This document shows positions 6,140 through 12,887 of a stretch of 18,196 nucleotides of DNA, piece after piece. The notes under the pieces were generated by a model. That model was not told the DNA's origin, made no database searches, and was given only the letters and a program-made list of their open reading frames with translations. A program made the position numbers and the translations under genes. Source of the stretch: an uncultured Candidatus Peregrinibacteria bacterium. GTDB taxonomy: Bacteria; Patescibacteriota; Gracilibacteria; Peribacterales; Peribacteraceae. The stretch lies in the NCBI GenBank assembly GCA_913054215.1, contig CAJXJE010000003.1, forward strand, positions 1 through 18,196, read 5' to 3'. Numbering within the stretch: the stretch's first letter is position 1; every line of letters begins with the position of its first letter.

Positions 6140-6229
6140 GCTGTTGCAGGAGCAATGGAGGAGAAGCTATTGGTAGCTGAGGATGCTGTAGTACGCTCAA
6201 TGACCCCAATTGCTGTTGTTATTCCATAA
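6134..6229 (+). pseudogene. gene-end fragment B (related to fragment A at 3697-3792)
   Basis: From ATG 6134 the frame gives 31 residues and TAA at 6227-6229, aligning along its length with fragment A. They share A-M-E-E-K-L-L and V-R-x-M-x-P, with substitutions that keep residue class. The open frame continues upstream to 5816, so the original protein may have been longer, but that part overlaps the KTSC frame on the other strand and shows no recognisable domain. It is either a very small protein or the 3' remnant of one. No function can be given. Confidence 0.4.
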
Positions 6230-6258
6230 TTTACTAATAATCATATTTATGCTATAAT
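6230..6258 (+). promoter_or_regulatory. strong promoter of the orphan 318-aa gene
   Basis: TTTACT (6230-6235), a 17-bp spacer and a consensus TATAAT (6253-6258) preceded by TGC, so an extended -10. The start would be near 6265, giving an AT-rich leader of about 20 nt without a Shine-Dalgarno. The 12-mer TATGCTATAATA is shared with the promoter at 17205-17234. Confidence 0.75.
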
Positions 6259-6285
6259 ATATAAAAGATCACATAAAATACTATT

Positions 6286-7242
6286 ATGCATTCAATAGGA
6301 GAACCCCCTTCGAGCGTTGATTATCTGGCTTCACTCCATGATGTTTCAAAGTCAATCCAAAGCAAAACAGTCAATGGAGTAGCTTCCATTATCGAACATG
6401 GAGATAATCAGCAATTAGCTGCAGCCGAAAGCGGAGAGAACATAAGGAAGATTCAGCGCTTGGCATTCCTGGTGTCGGGGCTAAGTTACCAAGACTATCT
6501 CACTGTAGAAGATTTTACGAGTAGAATAAGAACTGGAGCATCGCCGAATCAATTAGCTATGGAGCATGGCGTGTTTGTCGGTGCCGATGTACAGCATGCA
6601 ATAGCTGTAGTACGTAATACTGAGGCTTCTGATGAAGTTCGTGAGATTATCGAGCTATTACTCGAGTTGCAAAGCACAGAAGAATTTAAAGATGATGCAG
6701 TACTTTTTATTCGTGCCACCTATCCATTCGGCAAAAATATTCTTAATCGTGAATTTAAAAAGGATCAACCCAGTGCAGTCGCGGTGAAGAAAGGTGTGAA
6801 AGCAGAATTTACAATAAACAAAACAACAGTAACCGTAGAAGTGCATGACGATGACTTATGTACAGTGAACTGCGAAGGCTCTACGAAACCATTGAAGGAT
6901 GGTGAAGCCTTGATAATCGGAAAACCATTTGATAGGAGAGCATTTTTCGATGAGTCAGTGAAAGATATTTCTGATGGTGCATCCAGGAGAATAACGATTG
7001 AGCCTGAGTTACCAGTAAAAAATGACGGATATGTATCTCGCGCAGGAATGATGATCGTTCGCAGAGGTGGATTTATTTATGCATTCGATCGTGGTTCCAA
7101 GAATAAATTCAGTTTTAAAGTGTCGAGAAACGATCAAGCAACTATGTCTGGAAGGTATTACCCCGGTGGATTAGGTGAAGACGGTAAGGCAGGGCAATCA
7201 ATAATTGATTTCGTTTTGCCAGCTGCAGACCTACAAAGCTAG
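6286..7242 (+). CDS. orphan protein with a possible degenerate FHA-like C-terminal domain
   Basis: 318 aa, cytoplasmic, no signal or membrane segment. The N-terminal half (1-155) is mostly helical and unrecognised. Residues ~168-290 have the beta-rich rhythm of a forkhead-associated domain: IGKP (211-214) where FHA has its G-R, GYVSRAGMMIV (248-258) for the S-R-x-H motif, then FIYAFDRGSKNKFSF (263-277) for the D-x-x-S-x-N-G motif. The first Arg is Lys and the His is Gly, so phosphothreonine binding, the usual FHA role, may be lost or changed. No kinase is nearby. The ATG at 6286 follows a strong promoter and AT-rich leader; the gene stands alone at the edge of the decayed island and near tRNA-Glu. 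Confidence 0.6.
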   Translation: MHSIGEPPSSVDYLASLHDVSKSIQSKTVNGVASIIEHGDNQQLAAAESGENIRKIQRLAFLVSGLSYQDYLTVEDFTSRIRTGASPNQLAMEHGVFVGADVQHAIAVVRNTEASDEVREIIELLLELQSTEEFKDDAVLFIRATYPFGKNILNREFKKDQPSAVAVKKGVKAEFTINKTTVTVEVHDDDLCTVNCEGSTKPLKDGEALIIGKPFDRRAFFDESVKDISDGASRRITIEPELPVKNDGYVSRAGMMIVRRGGFIYAFDRGSKNKFSFKVSRNDQATMSGRYYPGGLGEDGKAGQSIIDFVLPAADLQS

Positions 7243-7283
7243 GGATGGATTCAGTACTTGACGAATCAAACGAGTCAGGATAG

Positions 7284-7358
7284 TGGTAGCCCGTAGGGGA
7301 ATCGAACCCCTGTTTCCAGGATGAGAACCTGGTATCCTAACCACTAGATGAACGGGCC
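7284..7358 (-). tRNA. tRNA-Glu (anticodon CTC)
   Basis: A 75-nt cloverleaf reads on the minus strand from 7358. The acceptor GGCCCGT pairs with ACGGGCT (one G-U), the anticodon stem is CCAGG/CCTGG around TTCTCAT with anticodon CTC (complement at 7323-7325), and the T arm is AGGGGTTCGAATCCCCT. Discriminator A is followed by a gene-encoded CCA (7286-7284). It decodes GAG. Its -10 TATACT lies 9 nt upstream. The nearby decayed island (3.6-6.2 kb) is not directly attached to the tRNA 3' end. Confidence 0.97.
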
Positions 7359-7367
7359 ACGCGAGCC

Positions 7368-7395
7368 AGTATATGCACCACTGGGCTTTGTGCAA
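7368..7395 (-). promoter_or_regulatory. promoter of tRNA-Glu
   Basis: On the minus strand TTGCAC (7395-7390), a 16-bp spacer and TATACT (7373-7368), 9 nt before the mature tRNA 5' end. Its -35 shares bases with the divergent plus-strand promoter at 7388-7416. Confidence 0.55.
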
Positions 7396-7416
7396 TCAAA
7401 ATAGTTCCTCTATCAT
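7388..7416 (+). promoter_or_regulatory. promoter of the PH-domain membrane protein (leaderless)
   Basis: TTGTGC (7388-7393), a 17-bp spacer and TATCAT (7411-7416); the -10 ends 8 nt before the ATG at 7425. GAGG at 7417-7420 is probably upstream of the transcript, so it is unlikely to serve as a Shine-Dalgarno. Confidence 0.55.
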
Positions 7417-7424
7417 GAGGTCCT

Positions 7425-8102
7425 ATGCGTATATTTGCCCTCGAGACTGATATTGAGCAGATAAAGAACCGTTTCTGCCATGAGGGGGAAACGATTGTGC
7501 TTATGACGTATTACCACGGCCTCTCGTTTCTTTTTGCCATTCTACGAGAAATAGCTATTACGATTATTTTGATGACTGCTGCGATAGTGTCTTTGGTCTA
7601 CGATTTTCCGATGATATGGGTGTTGCCAGTACTGCTCATAACATGGTTGATCTTTGTATTTTTCAACGTCTTAAAGGCGTATATCGACTGGACCTATGAT
7701 TTTCTTATTATCACTACTGATAAAGTAATATTGGTTGATCAAACCTCTATAGTAAAGCAGGAGATAATGCCGATCCATTTAGAAAACATTGGTGGTATCA
7801 GTACGTTTACGCAGTACATGGATATCTTTCCTTTTGGAGGAATATGCATTCATCTCAAGGAAGGAAAGGGAAGGGAGGATATTACTCTCAAGTATGTTCC
7901 TCATTCCAAGGAGGTATCTGCAAAAATATCTGATGTTGTTACTACGTATCAAAGACGTGCGCAGGGGAATGTTCTCTCAACACAGCCAAAAGTCGAGCAG
8001 CCGTTTTACAGCGGGTCTATAAAAACTCCGCAACAACCAGAACAGTCATCACAAACTCCCTCGCAGGGCAGCGAGTTGGGTGGCGGAGAGAACAGTCAGT
8101 AG
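7425..8102 (+). CDS. two-helix membrane protein with bacterial PH domain
   Basis: 225 aa. Two membrane helices (residues ~30-58 and ~62-87) form a hairpin. They are followed by a bPH2-type pleckstrin-homology-like domain (~88-185), recognised by YDFLIITTDKVILVDQTSI, then EIMPIHLENIGGIST and FGGICIHLK. This layout matches YdbS/YdbT-like PH proteins whose role in the membrane is unsettled. The C-terminal ~40 residues are Gln/Ser/Pro-rich and disordered. Transcription would begin at the ATG itself (7425). The end overlaps the end of convergent uvrC by 54 bp, so the disordered tail is encoded on DNA that also encodes the UvrC C-terminus, which may explain its unusual composition. Confidence 0.75.
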   Translation: MRIFALETDIEQIKNRFCHEGETIVLMTYYHGLSFLFAILREIAITIILMTAAIVSLVYDFPMIWVLPVLLITWLIFVFFNVLKAYIDWTYDFLIITTDKVILVDQTSIVKQEIMPIHLENIGGISTFTQYMDIFPFGGICIHLKEGKGREDITLKYVPHSKEVSAKISDVVTTYQRRAQGNVLSTQPKVEQPFYSGSIKTPQQPEQSSQTPSQGSELGGGENSQ

Positions 8103-10286
8103 CGCTTCATCCGAAGCAGCTTTAATAAAATCGACCGAGCCAAACTTTTGCAAAAGATCTTTTTTCGTCTTTTCTCCAATGCCTGGTACGTCATCGAGTG
8201 CAGAACCGATCAATCCTTTTGCAATACGTTTCTCTCTATGACTATTGGCAAATCGGTGCGCTTCGTTACGCAGTCTCTGAAGCAAGAAACTTGCCTGGCT
8301 ATCATTTGGGAGATCTATCGGAAAAGATTCTCCCGGTAAAAAGATCTCTTCTTCTCGCTTTGCAAGGCCAATAACAGGGATCTCGAATTTCAGATCTTTC
8401 AGCACTTCGACAACAGTACTCAGTTGCCCCTTGCCTCCATCAATCACCAAGAGGTCGGGTATAGATTTGAGTGATACATCTTCGGTCGTTGATCTTCGAT
8501 GGAGTACTGGATCTTTATTCGGTTTAAACATGTCAGGGATAGGCTTTTTTGAAGGTGCCAGCCCATGAATCGATGCGAGATTATCGGATATGTTTAGTTG
8601 GATATACCACTCGGTTATTCCAATTTCTTTTTCGAGTGCATCGAGTGCTGCATGTTGGAGGTCTCGATCTTGTGCATGCATTTCTATGTTTCCATACAGT
8701 ACTTTTTCTTTTGAGGACTTTCGCAAATCCGCAGTGAGTAGATCCACTTTTCCTTTTGCAATAACCAATACTTCATCTTTCCAATTTTTGGGAATTGCGA
8801 GTCTCTTCTTTTGTGTCTCGCTCCATGTGTCTCGCTCTTTCTTCTTTAGTTTTTGTATGGTGATCGATTCATCAGGTGACTTAAGGTATTTCAATCTTCT
8901 GCCTAGCACTTCCTTCAATGCTTTATAGTCATCGATCTCTCCTTCTTTTACTGTACGAATCGTGAAGCTTCGATATTCTTTATTCGCAGGTTTTCCATTT
9001 TTGATGACGACCATCGATCCGACCGTCTCTGTTCCTCCGAGATGGGAGATGTCGTATCCTTCGATTCTCCTCAGATCATTCTCAATATTTAGAGCATTCT
9101 TCAGCTCATTAAGAGCAGTCTCAATGTTTTGTGCTGCTGCCTCCCATTTGGCAAACTGCTGCGAAACCTTTTGCTTCGCATTGCTCTGCGCAAGGGCGAG
9201 AAGTTTGGATTTCTTCCCGCGTTCGGGTGCGCGGATCTCGACACTCTTCTCTCGGATTTGTACTAGCCATGCTTCGAGGACGGCAATGTCATCTATGTCT
9301 TCTTGAATCAATATCAAATCGGGAATATCCGTTTCGACGGAGTAGTACTGTGGTAGCAGTTCTGAAAGTACGGCACCGATGTTGTCGGCTTCTCCGGCGA
9401 GTACGATAGAACGTTCTTCAACCAGTCGACCGTTGCGTTCACGAAGAACCACTACCTGTGCCTTTCCACCCTGCAATGCAATGCCAATTGCGTCGGTGTT
9501 TTCACGCGATGTATCAGACACGACTTGTGGTACATCAAGTGACTCGATGTAGATGAGTGTGTCGCGGAGCTTTCCCGCTTTTTCAAACTTCTTATTAGTT
9601 GCTGCATCTTCCATCATATCTTTGAGGGCGATGACGACATCCCTATGGTCACCCTTCAGAAAACGCATAACAGCCTCTATCCCTTCGATGTATTGTTTCT
9701 GGTTGAGGCTTCCGACGCAGAGCCCATTGCATTGTCCTATCTGATATTCCAGACACGCACGTTTCGGTTGGTTACCTCGGTTCAGTGCATCCGTAGAAAG
9801 ACTGCAGGAGCGAAAGTGAAAGACATCATGCAGTGTGTTTAGAGTCCTCTTGATGTTGTAGGCGCTAAGGTAGGGTCCGAAATACTTCGCATTATCTTTC
9901 TCCATCTGCCGTACCACACTCAAGACAGGGTACTCATCATTGGATACACGTATGTACACATAGTTCTTATCATCTTTCATCATCACGTTGTACTTTGGTT
10001 TCACCTCCTTAATCATATTGGTCTCGAGTATCAGCGCTTCGAGTTCATTTGAAGTGATGGTGACATCAAAATCGGTCATGTGTTTGATGAGCGAAAGCTT
10101 CCAAGGGCCGAGTGCCTTATCGGGTTCTTTTTGCACGTAACTCTTCAGTCTGTTTTTCAAATTTTTTGCCTTGCCGATATACAGCACATCGCCTTTGGCA
10201 TTCAGCCAGCGATAGACACCAGGAGAGGTGGGTGCTTTTGTGATGCGCTTGCGCAATTCCTCAAGATGTTTCGATTCGTCAGGCAT
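8049..10286 (-). CDS. uvrC: excinuclease ABC subunit UvrC with a large insertion
   Basis: UvrC makes the two incisions on either side of a DNA lesion in nucleotide excision repair, working with UvrA and UvrB. Domains in order: GIY-YIG nuclease (GVYRW at 23-27, YIGKAKNLKNRL at 36-47); four cysteines (161, 178, 186, 190) placed like the UvrC 4Fe-4S ligands; a UVR UvrB-contact helix pair (~216-250); an RNase H-like nuclease with Asp412 (GYDISHLGG), Asp616 (VIDGGKGQL) and Glu675 (NEAHRF); and helix-hairpin-helix DNA binding (VPGIGEKTKKDLL, 700-712). At 745 aa it exceeds the usual ~600. The excess is about 140 residues (~468-608) between the first nuclease Asp motif and IDGGKGQ, which are normally only tens of residues apart. 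All catalytic residues are present. The ATG at 10286 has a -10 (TATAAC) 6 nt upstream and no Shine-Dalgarno. Confidence 0.97.
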   Translation of the reverse strand: MPDESKHLEELRKRITKAPTSPGVYRWLNAKGDVLYIGKAKNLKNRLKSYVQKEPDKALGPWKLSLIKHMTDFDVTITSNELEALILETNMIKEVKPKYNVMMKDDKNYVYIRVSNDEYPVLSVVRQMEKDNAKYFGPYLSAYNIKRTLNTLHDVFHFRSCSLSTDALNRGNQPKRACLEYQIGQCNGLCVGSLNQKQYIEGIEAVMRFLKGDHRDVVIALKDMMEDAATNKKFEKAGKLRDTLIYIESLDVPQVVSDTSRENTDAIGIALQGGKAQVVVLRERNGRLVEERSIVLAGEADNIGAVLSELLPQYYSVETDIPDLILIQEDIDDIAVLEAWLVQIREKSVEIRAPERGKKSKLLALAQSNAKQKVSQQFAKWEAAAQNIETALNELKNALNIENDLRRIEGYDISHLGGTETVGSMVVIKNGKPANKEYRSFTIRTVKEGEIDDYKALKEVLGRRLKYLKSPDESITIQKLKKKERDTWSETQKKRLAIPKNWKDEVLVIAKGKVDLLTADLRKSSKEKVLYGNIEMHAQDRDLQHAALDALEKEIGITEWYIQLNISDNLASIHGLAPSKKPIPDMFKPNKDPVLHRRSTTEDVSLKSIPDLLVIDGGKGQLSTVVEVLKDLKFEIPVIGLAKREEEIFLPGESFPIDLPNDSQASFLLQRLRNEAHRFANSHREKRIAKGLIGSALDDVPGIGEKTKKDLLQKFGSVDFIKAASDEALLTVLSATQLAALRGSL

Positions 10287-10292
10287 TGTGCT

Positions 10293-10300
10293 GTTATAGT
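10293..10300. promoter_or_regulatory. overlapping divergent -10 boxes for uvrC and the glycosyltransferase
   Basis: The plus strand reads TATAGT at 10295-10300, 6 nt before the glycosyltransferase ATG (10307). The minus strand reads TATAAC at 10298-10293, 6 nt before the uvrC ATG (10286). Both genes would be leaderless, and polymerase could occupy only one at a time. -35 boxes are weak on both sides. Confidence 0.5.
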
Positions 10301-10306
10301 ACCTGT

Positions 10307-11107
10307 ATGTCCCAGCCTCTGGTATCCGTTCTCATTCTTAACTATCGCAACCCACAAGCAGCTGCAGCGTGTGTGCAGAAGTTTTTGGAGCAGACCATTG
10401 CCGACAAAATTGAGATTTTGGTCATCGATAACCATTCTGATGATGAGTCGGTTGGGGTGCTTCGAAACAGAGTGGGGGACCACCTACAAGTACGTATCAT
10501 CGAGACGCCGGGAAATCTCGGTTTTGGCTTCGGCTATAACACGGGTGCGCGCTATGCATCAGGGGAATACCTACTCATCAACAATCCCGACAAGACCATG
10601 CCACCAGATGGGCTGGAGAAGTTGGTTGCTCGTATGCAGTCTGATGAGGACATAGGAATTATCGCCCCAAGACTGCTCCATAGCGATGGCTCTAGTCGGC
10701 TTTCTATCCGTCGATTTCCGCACATGATCGATATCATCTCTCGTCGTAGTATTGTCGGAAAGTTCTGCCCAGGGTGCCTGAGGCGGTATTTGATGCTTGA
10801 TACGAATATGAATGAGATGCAGGAGGTGGATTGGGTGGTGGGAGGATGCTTTCTGACGCGGAGAGACCTTTTCGATCAGTTGGGAGGTTTTGACGAGCGA
10901 TTTTTCCTCTTCTTCGAAGATACGGATCTCTGCAGACGCGTCGGCGCTTTGGGTAAAAAGGTGGTGTATGACCCGTCCGTTGCAGCTGGAGACAAAAAGC
11001 GTCGCCTTTCGGGGCAGAGTTTCTGGGATCTATTCTTCAAAAAAACTGGGAGAATCCATGTTTCAAGCGCTGCGAAGTACTTCTGGAAATGGAGGGCTAG
11101 TGCTTGA
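10307..11107 (+). CDS. family 2 (GT-A) glycosyltransferase, rhamnosyltransferase-like
   Basis: 266 aa. Seen: VSVLILNYRNP (6-16), the nucleotide-sugar-binding VIDNHSDD (39-46), TPGNLGFGFGYNTGARYASGEYLLINNPD (67-95, with NNPD in the place of the DxD metal motif), and VDWVVGGCFLTRRDLFDQLGGFDERFFLFFEDTDLCRRV (174-212), where Glu204-Asp205 is the probable catalytic base region. This set is typical of cytosolic GT2 enzymes of the WbbL/rhamnosyltransferase type that build surface polysaccharide from nucleotide-sugar donors; the actual sugar is not predictable. I chose the ATG at 10307 over an in-frame TTG at 10286 because the -10 box lies between them. It is followed at 40 bp by rplY, possibly in one transcript. 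Divergent from uvrC. Confidence 0.85.
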   Translation: MSQPLVSVLILNYRNPQAAAACVQKFLEQTIADKIEILVIDNHSDDESVGVLRNRVGDHLQVRIIETPGNLGFGFGYNTGARYASGEYLLINNPDKTMPPDGLEKLVARMQSDEDIGIIAPRLLHSDGSSRLSIRRFPHMIDIISRRSIVGKFCPGCLRRYLMLDTNMNEMQEVDWVVGGCFLTRRDLFDQLGGFDERFFLFFEDTDLCRRVGALGKKVVYDPSVAAGDKKRRLSGQSFWDLFFKKTGRIHVSSAAKYFWKWRASA

Positions 11108-11147
11108 CCTCTATTACCCCATACCGTAGCCTTCTCCAGCAAATTCT

Positions 11148-11837
11148 ATGAAAATGCTCTCCCTTCAGACAGAGGCACGAACAGACAGTACCGCGAAGAC
11201 TATTCGCGCGGATGGCAAGGTTCCGTGTGTTCTGTACGGTAATGATGTCGATCACACACAACTCGCCTGCGATTATAGCGAGCTGTTTCGTACGTATGTC
11301 AAAGCAGGAGAGAGCGTACTTGTAGAATTGGATATTGCTGGTAAGAAAGTTCCAGTTCTCTTTCATGAGCTACAGTTTGAACCCGTAAGTGATGCCATTA
11401 TTCACGTTGATTTCTTTGCTGTTGATATGAAGAAGGAGATCGAAGCACGTGTTCCTCTACACTTCATCGGAGAGTCTCTTGCGGTAAAAGAGCTTGGTGG
11501 TGTGATGGTGACGGTTATGGACCATGTTTCGGTCAAGTGTTTGCCGACTGCCTTGCCTTCACACTTGGAGGTCAGTATCGACAAGCTGGAAACATTCACA
11601 GATTCTATTATTGTTTCTGATATTACAGTTCCTAGTGGAGTGGTGATTAGTGATGATATTGAATCTATGATTGCTACAGTACAAGAGCCACGACGAGAGG
11701 CAGAAATAGAAGTAGCGGAAGCTGCAGAAGGCGAAGAGGTAGAGGGCGAGGAAGGCGAAAAGACTGAAGGCGAAGAAGGCGAAAAGACTGAAGGTGGTGA
11801 GGGAGGAGATGCTCCTAGCGAAGAAAAGAAAGACTAA
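11148..11837 (+). CDS. rplY: 50S ribosomal protein L25/CTC (bL25) with acidic tail
   Basis: 229 aa, the long CTC form. The N-terminal 5S rRNA-binding beta-barrel (residues 1-~90) includes RADGKVPCVLYGND and LFHELQFEPVSDAIIHVDFF. The C-terminal TL5-type domain (~95-180) includes VPLHFIGES and LETFTDSIIVSDI. The last ~45 residues are a highly acidic, low-complexity tail with two tandem EGEKTEGE units. bL25 binds 5S rRNA in the 50S central protuberance. The ATG at 11148 has no Shine-Dalgarno. TTGACC (11104-11109, overlapping the glycosyltransferase stop) and TAGCCT (11127-11132) at 17-bp spacing are a possible own promoter. The DUF3048 gene follows after 12 nt. Confidence 0.93.
   Translation: MKMLSLQTEARTDSTAKTIRADGKVPCVLYGNDVDHTQLACDYSELFRTYVKAGESVLVELDIAGKKVPVLFHELQFEPVSDAIIHVDFFAVDMKKEIEARVPLHFIGESLAVKELGGVMVTVMDHVSVKCLPTALPSHLEVSIDKLETFTDSIIVSDITVPSGVVISDDIESMIATVQEPRREAEIEVAEAAEGEEVEGEEGEKTEGEEGEKTEGGEGGDAPSEEKKD
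11751..11798 (+). repeat. tandem 24-bp repeat in the rplY tail
   Basis: Two in-frame copies (11751-11774 and 11775-11798) share the first 20 bases, GAAGGCGAAAAGACTGAAGG, and encode the EGEKTEGE/G units. Slippage here could change tail length without breaking frame. Confidence 0.85.
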
Positions 11838-11849
11838 ACCGCACATATT

Positions 11850-12887
11850 ATGCTGTCGAAAACACTTTCCGGGCTTATCCTTGTACTCGCAGTTCTCAGC
11901 GGAGTTGTTCTTTTGTCTTCTGTACATCCTTACGATGAAGATACTCCTCGTCCTTCTCAACAAGTAGCGCAGCAGCGTCGAAGGCAGGCATCATTTCCCT
12001 CTGGTGTACTTTCTCGATTTACCTTATTTCCGAGTTATCGCAATCGACCCGTGCCTGTTGCGGTCATGATTGAAAACCATGAGTTTGCAAGACCTTTTCA
12101 CACCGGACTTTCTGATGCATTGATGATTCAGGAGTTTTTAGTAGAAGGGTTTATCTCGCGATTTATAGCCATTATCGATGCACGAAACTTACCACGAGAG
12201 ATTGGACCTGTACGTAGTTTGCGTCCATACTTTCTCGATGGAATAAAGCCGTGGGTTCGTACTGTGTTTCATGCAGGCGGAAGCCCAGAAGCCTTAAAGC
12301 GTGTACAAGAAGGAACAGAGTTTTATGCGCTTAATCTGCTATTTTTCGATGACGTGAATGGCAAATATGGATCGTTTCGTAAAGATGGTCCTCCCGCTCC
12401 ACATGATTTGTTCTTGAAGAAGAAGATGTTCAAAACGTTTCTGAAAGAAGTTCCCGAACGCCTCTTGCAACCGGTGACTTGGCCGCCATACCCGGTCGGT
12501 ACCCCAGAGGGTGGTGAGGATGCAACTCGTATTCGTGTAAATTTCTTTAATGCATTACATAATGTTTCCTTTGAATATCTTCCATTAGCACAAAAGTATC
12601 AGAGAACGAATGGTGGAGAAATCAGCCCCGCCAGACCTTCAACTATTGCAGTACTGGAAGTACCTATTGATTACATCGGAGAGTACGGTCGTTTGTTTAT
12701 GACGCTGGAAGGCAGTGGCAGAGCGAAAATATTCCATTCAGGAAAAGTATGGGAAGGGCGCTGGAGTAGAGGTGCAGATACCGAAAAGTTTCGCTTTACG
12801 GATGCAAACGGAGAAGAAATCCTGTTTAAAGCAGGACAGTTGTGGATGTTGATACTGCCCACACTCGAGCGCGTGAGCTTCGAGTAA
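11850..12887 (+). CDS. DUF3048 (YerB-type) exported protein
   Basis: 345 aa with one N-terminal hydrophobic segment (residues ~5-25), a signal anchor or uncleaved signal since no lipobox Cys is present. The body shows the DUF3048 hallmarks: RPVPVAVMIENHEFARPFHTGLSDALMI (~66-93), a V-E-G-F-I-S-R-F-I-A-I-I segment (~97-108), IGPVRSLRPYFLDGI (117-131) and FHAGGSPEAL (139-148). The C-terminal half matches the family's second beta-rich domain (LWMLILPT near the end). Bacillus YerB is the known relative, and its biochemical role is unknown. It likely acts outside the membrane. It lies 12 nt after rplY without a Shine-Dalgarno and probably shares its transcript. Its TAA stop directly abuts the TAA of the convergent ATP-grasp gene (TAATTA at 12885-12890), leaving no intergenic base. 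Confidence 0.85.
   Translation: MLSKTLSGLILVLAVLSGVVLLSSVHPYDEDTPRPSQQVAQQRRRQASFPSGVLSRFTLFPSYRNRPVPVAVMIENHEFARPFHTGLSDALMIQEFLVEGFISRFIAIIDARNLPREIGPVRSLRPYFLDGIKPWVRTVFHAGGSPEALKRVQEGTEFYALNLLFFDDVNGKYGSFRKDGPPAPHDLFLKKKMFKTFLKEVPERLLQPVTWPPYPVGTPEGGEDATRIRVNFFNALHNVSFEYLPLAQKYQRTNGGEISPARPSTIAVLEVPIDYIGEYGRLFMTLEGSGRAKIFHSGKVWEGRWSRGADTEKFRFTDANGEEILFKAGQLWMLILPTLERVSFE

Noticed and set aside
5816..6229. Full 137-codon plus-strand frame as a real gene
   Set aside because: Only its last ~31 codons show homology (to fragment A). The front overlaps the KTSC frame and looks random, so only the 3' part is reported, as a fragment.
3697..6229. Transposon or insertion sequence bounded by fragments A and B
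   Set aside because: No transposase, terminal inverted repeats or target duplication is visible, and the fragments differ like diverged coding sequence, not like element ends.
7284..7358. tRNA-Glu as an attachment site of an integrated element
   Set aside because: No integrase gene and no duplicated tRNA 3' end are visible in the window.
10286..10306. TTG at 10286 as the glycosyltransferase start
   Set aside because: It would add a Cys-rich 7-residue extension not seen in the family, and the -10 box lies downstream of it; ATG 10307 fits better.
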